Assembly: GCF_964355755.1 (NCBI RefSeq)
Contig: NC_092676.1
Span: 27,138,288-27,202,287, forward strand
Length of the DNA stretch: 64,000 nucleotides
Direction: 5' to 3'
DNA from: Antedon mediterranea
Taxonomy: Eukaryota; Echinodermata; Crinoidea; Comatulida; Antedonidae
In this document: positions 14,801 through 26,700 of the stretch, in pieces
How positions within the stretch are numbered: the first letter of the stretch is position 1
Layout: every line of letters begins with the position of its first letter
Program-made: the position numbers and the translations under genes
Notes under the pieces: generated by a model
What the model was told of the DNA's origin: nothing
Seen by the model: only the letters and a program-made list of their open reading frames with translations
The model's database searches: none

Positions 14801-16338
14801 GGCTTAAAGCTTTTCTGTATTGAAATTGTAAGCGTTCTGTGGCACTGGGAAATGGCATATCAAAAAAATAATACAGTATATTAATTCTTTTCCGTAGGTT
14901 AATGAAAATGGTATTGTGGTACTTACCAAAGAACATGTGCTTCCTGGTATATTTAGAACGCCTGAAGAGGTTAAATGTCCCCTACCAGAACCCGCCAATC
15001 AACCTGATGCACCTGGAGGGGGCACTGTTGCCAGTGGCTACCTGATAGCAATCAGTAATGACGGTGAATTGATCAGTGAAAGTATGGCAGCAATGTTTCT
15101 GTACGATTCAGTTTGTCAAAGTTGTAACGCATCAGCTGGAAAGTGTACATTCAAGGTAGACAATTTTCTATTTTGTCTCTAATCCATCGATCTAAATAGT
15201 GAAAAGTTAAAAACATCGTCTGTATCATCTTCACAATTTAATGTTAGTTTAATCAATTTTGTTTCAGGATAATTCATGTAATATTAATGGTCATTGCTAC
15301 GCAGCATTAGAAACAAACCCAGCTGATGACTGCGAACACTGTCTGCCAGAAGAAAGCGTTGATAAGTGGTCAAGAAAACAAGGTTTGTTCCTTACCATAA
15401 AAACTGGGTCCCAATCTGTTGCAACTGCAATATTTCAGTATTCTATGTTTTCTCAAGTCCAAAAACAACTTTCCTTTCCTTTGTCTTCTGTAACAAAAAT
15501 ATGTACTAGTAGAGAATAAAAGATATAGAGAATATTTGTTTAAATGGAATATTGTTCATATTATAATTTACTTATATCTGCCTCCTAAGCAGGCAAGGCA
15601 AGTTTAAATACATTTTTATCAGCCAGGAAAACACAAAGATCATACCTGTCATTACTCTAACCCTGTATGTTCTCAGCAAATACTATTTGTTTATCATATT
15701 CAGAAGACAGTGTTTGTAAGGATGATGTCTCTCAGCCTCAGTCTTACACCACTTTGATTATTTGTTCAGTAGCTGGAGTAGTAGTCTTTCTTCTAATACT
15801 GATAGGAATGGTTGTAATCTGCAAAAGGTAAAATACGCAATTCTTCAATTATTCTATCAATTGTTAGATTTATTTTGAACTATTTTTAAACATACACACA
15901 TGTTCAGTAAAAAAATCTGAAATATTGTAAATTTAATATTTTGCTTTCAGATGCACAAGCAGATCCGACACAGATTCAAAAAATACAATAGTAGTCTACT
16001 CAAAAGAAACAAAATCAGGTATTTCTAAAATTGTACTCACAATTTATAGAATAGTAAAATAAAATTTGTATAAACATTTTGGCAAAAGCTTCGCTATAGA
16101 TGTTTGTGAATAAAGGACATTGCCAAGATTTGTAGGAAGGGGTACCTAAATGATTAGTGAGATTTATTCTGAGTGTTTTGTTTGTGGAGGAAATAGAAAT
16201 CAATTAAATACTGTAAATATGATCATAAAAATTGTGCATTAAAAGCTTTGTAAAAAACAACAAACGATACATATGGTAATTATTTTCATACTTTTTCTTG
16301 TAGGAGTGGACAATTTGCAAGGAAACTTTTATACATAG
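8850..16338 (+). CDS. VWDE-like type I membrane protein (D8C, VWD, EGF, TM), complete
   Basis: Nineteen coding exons with GT..AG borders and unbroken phase give 1095 codons: 8850-8910, 9321-9545, 9757-9933, 10338-10397, 10694-10959, 11107-11199, 11466-11804, 12245-12321, 12553-12616, 12772-13053, 13168-13409, 13528-13789, 13972-14136, 14306-14680, 14898-15155, 15268-15382, 15704-15827, 15951-16018, 16304-16338. Residues 1-20 are a signal peptide; about 21-154 form a D8C-like domain (GWYRL, YHCGTKYPIW, MAYCT). VWD spans about 408-628, opening ICSITGDPHITTFDNW and closing with GLCGNFD. RRKR at about 686-689 is a furin-type site. An EGF-like unit (CNGMGECVNGTCQC) lies near 820-848, and a hydrophobic helix near 1036-1062 precedes a 33-residue basic tail. 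Domain order resembles VWDE, but the membrane anchor is a clear addition. Cell-surface adhesion is inferred. Divergent paralogue lies at 371-6441. Confidence 0.9.
11286..11372 (-). repeat. Intronic copy of the 'tctccattgagat' repeat
   Basis: Plus strand reads ctcaatggagatacaaaata then gctttcgggcaacact. This is the reverse complement of 46862-46930, which reads agtgttgcccgaaagctc and tttgtatctccattgaga. It is a dispersed non-coding repeat in the VWDE-like gene; a short piece also occurs near 5036-5056. Confidence 0.6.
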
Positions 16339-16424
16339 TTCATCTATGGTGACACAAAATGAAAACCATATTGAATAGCAAGAAAGATATTATTAGATAA
16401 TTTTTCAATATGCAACTCAGCAGT

Positions 16425-16430
16425 AATAAA
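16425..16430 (+). terminator. Candidate poly(A) signal of VWDE-like gene
   Basis: AATAAA lies 87 nt past the TAG stop at 16336-16338 and is the first canonical hexamer downstream. Confidence 0.5.
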
Positions 16431-16462
16431 TTAGTCATTTTAAATATAAATATTATATACTT

Positions 16463-16545
16463 CAGGCCCGTAGCCAGGGGGGGTTTTTATGGCCCAAATA
16501 TTTAGTGTCCGAACCCCCCCTTGACAGATCCTGGCTACGGCCCTG
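16463..16545. mobile_element. Short MITE with CAGGGCCGTAGCCAGG-type ends and TACTT target repeat
   Basis: Ends are caggcccgtagccagg and cctggctacggccctg, near-perfect inverted repeats, enclosing a G-run and a C-run. The flanks read ..atacTT|CAG and CTG|TACTT.., consistent with a 5-bp TACTT target duplication. About 83 bp, no coding capacity. Transposon superfamily not assigned. Confidence 0.7.
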
Positions 16546-17792
16546 TACTTACCCACTATATATTTTATGTTTTACATAATAATAAGCAGATGTATATTTT
16601 TATACCATTAAATATAAAAGATGGAAAATAATACAAAATATACAATATAATTACTAAGATGATAATGATGAAACAATGTTATAGATAGTTGAATTTAAAA
16701 TGAATTGCTTGAAATATGCATTATGCTCTCATATTGTAGGTGATTAGTGAGTACATTTGAACCTAATACATTTAATATTAATAATTGCAAGGGAAGAAGG
16801 TATGCTTATTATTCAGGAAATTTAGTTGATTAATTTTATAGATAAATTAAGAAATGATAAGAAGATAAGTAACAATTTACCTATAAAATAAAATACATTA
16901 AAAAAACTTACCTACCATAAAATTGACTGTTTACTATGGAATGCATTGTCTTCACCATACATCCACTCCTAGAAAAATAAAAGAATCTTAGCACAGTTAG
17001 GGGAACAAAGTGAGTTGTCAAAACAATATATCTGAAACTTAACCACATACAACTCTTAGAAAGTAGGAAGCCTTTTGCCATTTCCCCCCAGACTGAGCAC
17101 AAAATTGTAACACAATTTTACTACAATAATGTATTAGTGTTTTTATGTTTCTTGTTTCTATTCAATCAATATTTGGTATTTTTACATAATAAGTACATAA
17201 TAATAAGTTTCAAGAAACTACAATAATAAAATAAACAATATAAAAAAATCTCCATTGTAATGGTGGAAATTGAACTTACCATAGCTGGCATATATATAAA
17301 AATATCCTTTTCAGATCTGTTAAAATTATACATTGAAATACATAAAAAATAAACAATGATAATGATAACAATGATATAATATAATAAAACTATTTATTGA
17401 AAAAAAGACTGGTTTTATTTATACATAAAATATAAAGAATGTGTAAATATGGATAATATAATGTACAATTTTTGAGAAAATAAGTGGTACATTTTAATTT
17501 TCGTGTTTGTAATCATAATAGACACTCATTGATTCTTTGACAAATTTAAAAAAAGCTGATTTTACCATGAAATTAGTATCCATTCATCACATACATTCAC
17601 AATTCAAATCTAAATACAGTATCTTAATTATACAGTTAAAGGAAATCACACTTTTGTAATTTTCAATTTTACTATCCTATATTCAGTTTCTATTATTTTC
17701 AAACCCACAATTCACGATTTGTATATTTTAAAAAGCGCAAAATTTGCAACTATTATTAAGCTTTTATTCTCTGTCAGTATTAAGGGATTTGA

Positions 17793-20700
17793 TCACTTCC
17801 TACGTGATCGAGGGCTTTTTCGTGGGGCAGGTTGTTTAGAAGCCGATCTGGTTTGACGATGCAAATGCTGCTGTGAATCTGACAGGTTGTCCATACATAG
17901 TTGATCATCTGGTGCTTTAGCTGAACTTTTTCGTGGGGCAGGTTGTTTAGAAGCCGATCTGGTTTGACGATGCGAATGCTGTTGTGTATCTGACAAGTTG
18001 TCCATACACAGTTGATCATCTGGGGCTTCAGCTATGCTGTTCATTTTCTTGGCAACTGATTGTGACGAGGATTTTACGTTCCACTTCCTTGGTTTCGGAG
18101 CTCTAAAAAACATATTTCATTTAGTAGAAGAAAAGCTAAAGGTGTACATTCATTCATTTCCTTTATTTCGGATATTATAAATTATAAAAAACAAAAAGAG
18201 AAACAAATTTCACCAGGAAATTAACAATAGCAACAAAACCTACAATATTCTAAAATACCAATTTGCACCAACGCTGATGTAGGTTGGATTGCGGAAGTAT
18301 GTTAACTATGGTTTGAATCAGACTATTACAACTGTCATGAATTAGCACCAACGATGATGTAGGTTGGATTGCGGAAGTATGTTAACTATGGTTTGAATCA
18401 GACTATTACAACTGTCATGAATTCTGTTCTTATAAATAGAATGAGGGAACGTTATTTGTTACAAACATTATATAATGTTAAAATGTTAATTATTAAAGAA
18501 TTAATGAAGAAGCCCATCTAATTTTTCAATTTTTAAAGAGGGGCTAGAGCAATTTTTTCTTTAAAAAAAAATCATATATGTGACATACTTTTCTATTTAC
18601 AAAAGGTAATAACATTAGACCAGTTAGCATTTTCAGAATAAAATGAGTATTAATATTTACAATTTTTAAACATTTACCAATGGGTAATCTCTGCAATGAA
18701 ATTAAAATTCTTTCACATGCATACACTCATACTTACGGTTGTTCCGGTGAGAACATAACAAGGATGTCATTTGGTTGATCATTATTTTTATCAGATTCAA
18801 GTTGTGCAGTCCAACTTTTTGTACCAGGAACTACAAACAAACAAAGAAAGAATAGGAAACTAATACATTATGTAAAATCAATTTTGTTAATAAAATAAAA
18901 GCCCTCTTTTTGGCACCCCTATTAAGGGGATACTTTCCCATGAAATGAGCACTCTGCTGCCTGACTGTAAACAATGACAATACATTGTTATTATAAGAGC
19001 TAATGTGCATATCATTACTCGGGTATTTATAAGGGGTTGAGATTGTAAAGTGTACGTGTTATACCTTGTTTCGGGTCCACATCTGCATACAATCGTATAG
19101 GCATTGATGTTGGTATAGGCGATGATGGTATAGCGCTGACGTCCATTGGTTCCATAAATGTAATACATCCTATAGTTGTGTCGGGAGTGCTAATGGCTCG
19201 GTTTGGTTTTTTCTTATCATCTCGAATTGGTGTCTGAAGGGAAAAACATTGCGATTTAAGACAACACAGAAAACATCGGCAAGGGCTAGAGTGTAGTTAG
19301 GGAAGTAGGATGTTTAGAACACAAGTGGAGTTGTGGTTTGCTGGTTATGATGCTTGACTACCAATCCAAGGGTCCTGTGTTCAAATCCTGTCGATTTTTT
19401 CTAATGACAATTTACAACTCCACTCCCAAAGACTAGTAATAAGACTTTGTTTATGTAGAGCATCTTGTATATGTTTGTCTTGTGTACAGGATTGCCACCT
19501 TTAAGAAGGATAGTGAATGCTATGATAGCTTATGGTTATCCTTGGCAATTTGTATAAATATATTAAAGATGTATTGTCCCTTTGACTAATTCCAAAAAAA
19601 TAAAAAATAAAAGATTTTGGAAAAAGGTGGCTCATTTTGAAGTATCATAATAATTATTAACTATCACCAAAAATTTGTCCAAAAAAAAAATCATATAACT
19701 GAAATACAGACGTTTTTTTGTTAAAAAAATTACTTTGACTTCCAGTCAAAGTTTTCCATCAAAACATATCCCATAATGAAACGCGCTTGTTTGGCTACTC
19801 TGTATGCATAATCATAAAACTTCCTTATGATCTGTGTGAAAGTACCTTCTCAACCGTGACGAGTTGTAAACAATCTTAATTAGCATGGTTTGAAATCTTT
19901 GTTTACTTTCGCTCGCGACGATTTTCCAGATGAAATGTAATAAAACTAATTTACCTGTTAATTATGTAAACTTCTTGTTTTTGGCTCAAATTTTCGACTT
20001 AAAGTGAATAACTTTAACATTACTTTGATATGGCCACTTTAAATTTAGAATATTTTGACCTTCAATTTTTTGTGTTTCAAGGGACAATATATCTTTAAAT
20101 AAAACCAACTTTCTTAGGTCCCAAATAAGAAGAGGTGGTCCTTATTTGAAAACGGTTTTCAAGATTTAATTATAATAATAATAATAATTATTTGATAATA
20201 ATAATTTGATTTAAAATGGCATCATAATAATAACAATGGGCGTTATATTTTGAACTAAAGTGTTTTTCAATATTATAACTAGTATTGACATTGGAAATAA
20301 TACTGTAGCTTGTTGTTTATATGATTAACAATATTATGGTAAAGGTCACAGTATCATGCTTAATGGTAAGAAACAGCCCCACTTTACTTTACTACTTATT
20401 ATACTTACTTTAAACATCATCCTTTTCCCTTGTACTTCACATCTCATATTCCCTCTGCTAATATTTTGGTTTTTATTAGATCTTGTTTGTCCGTTTTCCT
20501 CTGTTACTGACACCCTATTGTTTCTGGTTCTCCTATTTTCAGTAGCCCCATTCTCACTGTTTTTAGTAGCCCCATTCTCACTGTTTTTAGTAGCCCCATT
20601 TTCATTGTTTTTACTAGCCCCATTTTCTTTGTTTTTAGTAGACCCATTTTCATTGTTTTTAGTAGCTCCATTTTCATTGTTTTTAGTAGCCCCACTTTTA

Positions 20701-23700
20701 TCATTGGCAACCACTTGCCCATCTGGACTAGCAGCAACAGCTGGGTTGGAACCTTCATCTGGTAATCGCTGTATGCTTGGGCTAGTTGGAAATTCAAACA
20801 CATCGATACCATCATCTTTCTTTGATTGTTCTTTTTGTTTTGTTCTTCCTACAGAAGCTAACATTTTCCTGGCCGAGTTGACTATTGCCATAACAGCCAG
20901 TGAATTTGGACTGCAATGCAAAAAAAAAATGTCTATGTTAGTACGAATGAACCAACGTTTGAAATCCTCACTTCTTCCACTTTGGCTTCGTTTGTACATT
21001 TGTTGGTTATACAAATCTACATGACTGGAATTGTACTGAGAAGGTTTTAACTACCTTTGAAACCCACTCTCAGGTAGGCATCTTTGCTAGTGTACAAACT
21101 AAAGATATACCACAAACACAATCAGCAATGGTTGCCATCAATCTTCCATGTTTTAAAAGCTAATAGACACAAAAATATGATTATTTATTGAAGCCAAATC
21201 TAAAGCTATGTCTACACTATCAAACTTTATGTGACAAAAAGGTGTGATGTGCCCAAATATGGTAGTGATATACCCAAGGTGATATGACATCATTATATCC
21301 ATATATGGGCACATAACATTTTTGTTTGTCACAAAAAGTTTGATAGTGTAGACACAGCTTTAGTCACAAGTAGATTACATATTACAGAAATTCATCACAA
21401 AAATTCCTCAAGTCAATAAACAAGAATAAGTCTTACTTTGGTGTTTTTGGTGGTACTGGTAGATTCACATGTTGTATGTTCTTTAGTGGTTGTAACACAA
21501 CTCGTGGTGATAGGTTTGCCACCATGTTAGGAGTAAGTGGGGCTTCAGGCTGCTGTAGAGGATGTAAACTCTGAAAAACAAATCAACAGAATAAAGCGCA
21601 AGATCAAGTCGATGTTTCACGACGCTTCATGCAGCAATGCACCAATCAATATGTGCATAGCCGTGTGAAAATGAAACATTGTTCGATTTGATTTGCCGGA
21701 GCTGGACTGGAAATGTGCCGCAGCAAGTATGAACGTCGCTTTACACATGGTTCTCAATTTTTTGTTTTATCAAAGGGAAAACTTGCTGTGAGGGGAAATA
21801 TATGTTTTAACACTACGGCCATCCGTCCTTATTCAGGGGACACAATAAAATACGGCCATCCGTCCGTATTCAGGGGACACAATAAAATACGGCCATCCGT
21901 CCGTATTCAGGGGACACAATAAAATACGGCCATCCGTCCGTATTCAGGGGACACAATAAAATACGGCCATCCGTCCGTATTCAGGGGACACAATAAAATA
22001 CGGCCATCTGTCCGTATTCAGGGGACACAATAAAATACGGCCATCCGTCCGTATTCAGGGGACACAATAAAATACGGCCATCCGTCCGTATTCAGGGGAC
22101 ACAATAAAATACGGCCATCCGTCCGTATTCAGGGGACACAATAAAATACGGCCATCTGTCCGTATTCAGGGGACACAATAAATACGGCCATCTGTCCGTA
22201 TTCAGGGGACACAATAAAATACGGCCATCCGTCCGTATTCAGGGGACACAATAAAATACGGCCATCCGTCCGTATTCAGGGGACACAATAAAATACGGCC
22301 ATCTGTCCGTATTCAGGGGACACAATAAAATACGGCCATCCGTCCGTATTCAGGGGACACAATAAAATACGGCCATCCGTCCGTATTCAGGGGACACAAT
22401 AAAATACGGCCATCCGTCCGTATTCAGGGGACACAATAAAATACGGCCATCTGTCCGTATTCAGGGGACACAATAAAATACGGCCATCCGTCCGTATTCA
22501 GGGGACACAATAAAATACGGCCATCCATCCGTATTCAGGGGACACAATAAAATACGGCCATCCGTCCGTATTCAGGGGACACAATAAAAGGTGTACCATA
22601 GTAAAGGTTCTACTGTAGTAAATACAGCTCATAATAAAATATAATTTTCATATAAAGTTCTGAGAAGGTTTCAGATGTATTATTTATTATTATATTGTAT
22701 ATTACAGAATGTCAAAGGTCAAACAAATATAAATCTAACATGAATTTCTTTATTTCTAAAGCTGTCTACACTATCAAACTTTGTGACAAATGTGATGTGC
22801 CCATATATAGACATGATGTCATATCAATACCATATTTGGGCATATCATTACCATATTTGGGCACATCACACTTTTTTGTCAAACTAGTTTGATAGTATCG
22901 ACTGAAGTGACAAATCTGTCAAATTAATAAGGTTGTATGGCTACCTGAGGTGTACCAGGTCTAGAATTCACCTGTGCTGGAGACTTGCCATGTACTGAAT
23001 GAGGAGAAGCATTGCTACTTGACTGCGGCGTATTGATAGACGCTGCTGCTATGGTCTGCTGACGGAGGGCTTCGAGTCTCATCTCTTCTTGCTGCTCGTC
23101 AAACTTGCGGAGGTCATACTCAATCTCGCTGGCCAATTGGTGATCAGCAGACATAATGTCTTAAGAAAAAAAGAGTTAAAAAAACAAATTACTAAAAGTC
23201 ATGTTAAAGAATTAAAAAACAATATAACAACAAAATAACACAATATAATATTTAAATAAAAAACGCTTCTTTTGTTTATAACTCACCTTTGACCTCATTT
23301 CTATAATCTTTCATCAATTCTTTTAAGTACATCATAAGATATTTCACCACAGGTGAACGATGTTTTTCCAGCTGTAATAAACAATAGAAAATAGTTAATA
23401 TCAAATCAAATGGCAGTGAAGACAAATATATAATGAAAATACATTAGAAAACAGGTACTATACAAATATACAGAATTTCTATGTTTTTCCTAAAACAAAT
23501 GATAATAAATCATACTTGACTTGACTTGACTTGATATAATGAAAAGAAAACAGAATTGGATATAAACCTTGGAAATAATAATAGATAGATATATATATAT
23601 ATATAATATAAATTTACAAAAATCATTTTCAACTTACTAAATGTTTTAGTGAGACAATGATAGGAACTATATTCTCAATAACGTTCTTTTTGACAACTTG

Positions 23701-26700
23701 CGTAATGAGCTTCGTTTTTGCTTGTTGCATTACTGCCCCCGCCATCTCCATCTCATCAGCTGGTTCGTCGATGGATTTACTGCGTAATGACGACAGCTTT
23801 ATTTCCTGGGTTAAAAATAAAAATTTCAATTGACAGAAATATCTTGTATGTCAGACTAGAACTTGTGGATGTCAAAAAAAGGATAATTTCTTTAAATGAT
23901 TGTAAACAAATTGTAAAATAGCGTTACTTCAATCGTCAACCTATCTAGGTAATAATGTCGATGTCTATCTAACAGCAGTTTTTAGAATGTACCACTTCTT
24001 TGCATTTAGTTTGAACTTAATACATACTTTACTGCTCATGATTGTGAGTGTGTCCTGTAGAAGAATGGATGTGTGCTTATCCAATGGTAGTATGTCATCA
24101 ACAACAGAAGCGATAGTCTGAAAAATACAAGAAAGTCGAAATAAAATAACTGTGAAAATCTAAGTCACATATTTTCCGAAACAGGGGTTTGTAAAGGACA
24201 ATGTGGGGTATGTACATATAGGGGTTAGAGAGTCACTATCAATCAAAATTAAATGTTTCCAGTGGTCTAAATTGGTCATACAATGAATGTCCAGTGGTCT
24301 AAATTGATCATACAATAAATGTCCAGTGGTCTAAATTAGTCATAGAATGAATATTCCAGTGGTCTAAATTGGTTATAGAATGAATATTCCAGTGGTCTAA
24401 ATTGGTTATAGAATGAATGTCCAGTGGTCTAAATTAATCATACAATAAATGTCCAGTGGTCTAATATTAGAATATCTATCACATCAAGCAAAAGATACTA
24501 AGATGTGAACATGTTAAGACCATCTAGGTGTTTGATACATATATGGTTTTAACCACGCCTTTTATGGTTCCAACCACGCCTTTTTACTCTGACACCTCTA
24601 CTCTCATACCTCTTGAGTGAGTTTAGCCACGATCTGAAACCTATGTTCATCTTTCATATTCTCCAGCATGAAGGCATACAGTTTGAGCCGTTTCTCTTGG
24701 TTTTCTTGCCCTTTCAGTGAAAACGTCTGTTTTTCTTTATCAGTCTGAGGAAAACGGTTATAAACTACAAGACACAGACGAAATTAATTATCATTAAAGC
24801 TTTTCTTGAAGTTTGGGTTGGTTTGGCTTGGGTAATATCATTCTATTTTAAAGACTTTGGTGTGTAAAGCTGTAACAAAAAATGTAATGTGCCCATATAT
24901 GAACACGGTGATGTCATATCACTACTATATTTGGGCACATCACACTTTTTTGTCAAACTAGTGTGATAGTGTAGACAGAGCTTAATTATTGTATTCAGTA
25001 AGAACATAGGAAGAGAACTAGGTGAAATACAAAGATATGTTATAGGGTTTTTATAATGATAAACATAATATATACAAAAAAAAATAAAATATTCAGTAAC
25101 CTTACCATTGTGTTTCTCATATGAATTTAAGTGGTAAACACACTCCACGAAATGTTGAAACAAAAGGTTAGGATGTCGTGGCAACAGAAGCTGTTTAAAA
25201 CACAGTTGAGCTGTTGAGAAACACAGAATAAGTATTAAGCTCTGCCTACACTATCAAACTAATTTGACAAAAAAGTGTGATGTACCCAAATATGGTAGTG
25301 ATATGTCCAAATATAGTAGTGATATGACATCATCATGTTCATATATGGGCACATCACATTTTTTTTGTCACATAAAGTTTGATAGTGTAGAGAGAGCTTA
25401 AAATCAAGACAACTAACATTGTGTAGTAGGTTCTGAAGTACTGCACAATCTAGAATAAAGTATTTGAAGTATTGCATCAGACATACTATCAGAGTTACTT
25501 GAGAAACCACATATGCTTTCATTTTATTTACCAAAATCTTGAATTTCCTGTACTTCGTCCACCATTGTTACGATAAAACGGAAAAATAAGCATCCACGCC
25601 ATTTGATGAAATCTTCCTGTTAAGCGAAAATACAATAATCAATAGTAATATTAATGATGATTTGATTGGTTACCAGTTAATAATGATGATGATAAAGGGT
25701 GTTTAATGTTAATATTTTGACTGAGCTAATATAAATCAAATATTATGTTTGTGTGTTAACTTAAATATTTTTGGCTTACCAGTAATAAATGGGTGAGAAG
25801 CGTCAGGGTCTGTCTACGAATTAATGGACACTTATCCTTCAAACAGGAAGCTATGTTTGGTATGTAATGATTCACGAGATTGGGATACCTTAAAAAGAGT
25901 AGAATTATATATAGATATAAATTAAGTGAGTGGCCGAGCGGTTAAAATAGTGGAACCGGAATTACGCAGCCATAACATCGGCAAGCGTTCAAGGCTCACT
26001 CACTCCATGGTTCTGGTGGTAGAACGAGTCTTCTCGGATAATGACTATAAACTGTAGGTTCAGTGTACACATTTGGCTCATGTGCAATTTAAAGAACCGA
26101 GTTCATCTTTCGAGATGAGTAGGGGGTTACCCCGGTGTACTAGTCCACACAAACACAGCCACTGTCACACACAGCCACTGTGCAAGCGGGACTGGACTGT
26201 TTACCATCCTTTACTAATGTACATACATCTTAGTGAGAAGTTGAATAATTAAAATAATTAAAAATGTTTATGTAAATGATAAGTGAAATATGAAAAGTCT
26301 ACCTACCTTTTGCAAAGGTCACACAATACAATAACAACATTGTTCCTAATTGCTGTGTCTGTTGATGTCTCCAACTCTCGTGCGATGGCAGCGATGGTTT
26401 GCTTCGCTAAAGACTCGTGTTGTAGACACAGCTTTCCAATGGTAATAAACGCAAACGCACGCACCCTGTTGGACATCTTTGAGCCACAAAACTGCGAGAT
26501 AGGCACCTGTGTCTGTGATGGCTGGGATGATGCTTGTGATGATGGTAAGCAGTTTTCTAGATTATGAAGAAAGTAGGTTGGGTAGGTATTACTGAATTTA
26601 TCACAAGTACAGGAGTAAGTAGGTATTACTGAATTTATATCTTGGAAGATTATGAAGAAGTTAGTATTAGTACGGGGGTTAGTAAGTATTACTAAAATCA

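Larger units (their letters stand above)
16339..17792. other. Convergent 3' flanks of VWDE-like gene and NCAPD3
   Basis: No credible coding frame. It should hold the 3' UTRs of both genes. An AATAAA at 16425-16430 suits the plus-strand gene; TTTATT at 17763-17768 (AATAAA on the minus strand), 25 nt past the NCAPD3 stop, is one candidate for the other. A short MITE occupies 16463-16545. The rest is AT-rich. Confidence 0.7.

Noticed and set aside
20356-21024. 222-codon plus-strand open frame
   Set aside because: Antisense shadow of NCAPD3 exon 29 and its 24-nt repeat; the minus strand has the conserved, correctly spliced protein.
21815-22589. Possible CRISPR array
   Set aside because: Units abut without unique spacers, and the DNA is a eukaryotic intron.
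25926-26000. tRNA gene
   Set aside because: The tRNA-like head is imperfect, with long extra sequence and a tRNA-unrelated body typical of a SINE.
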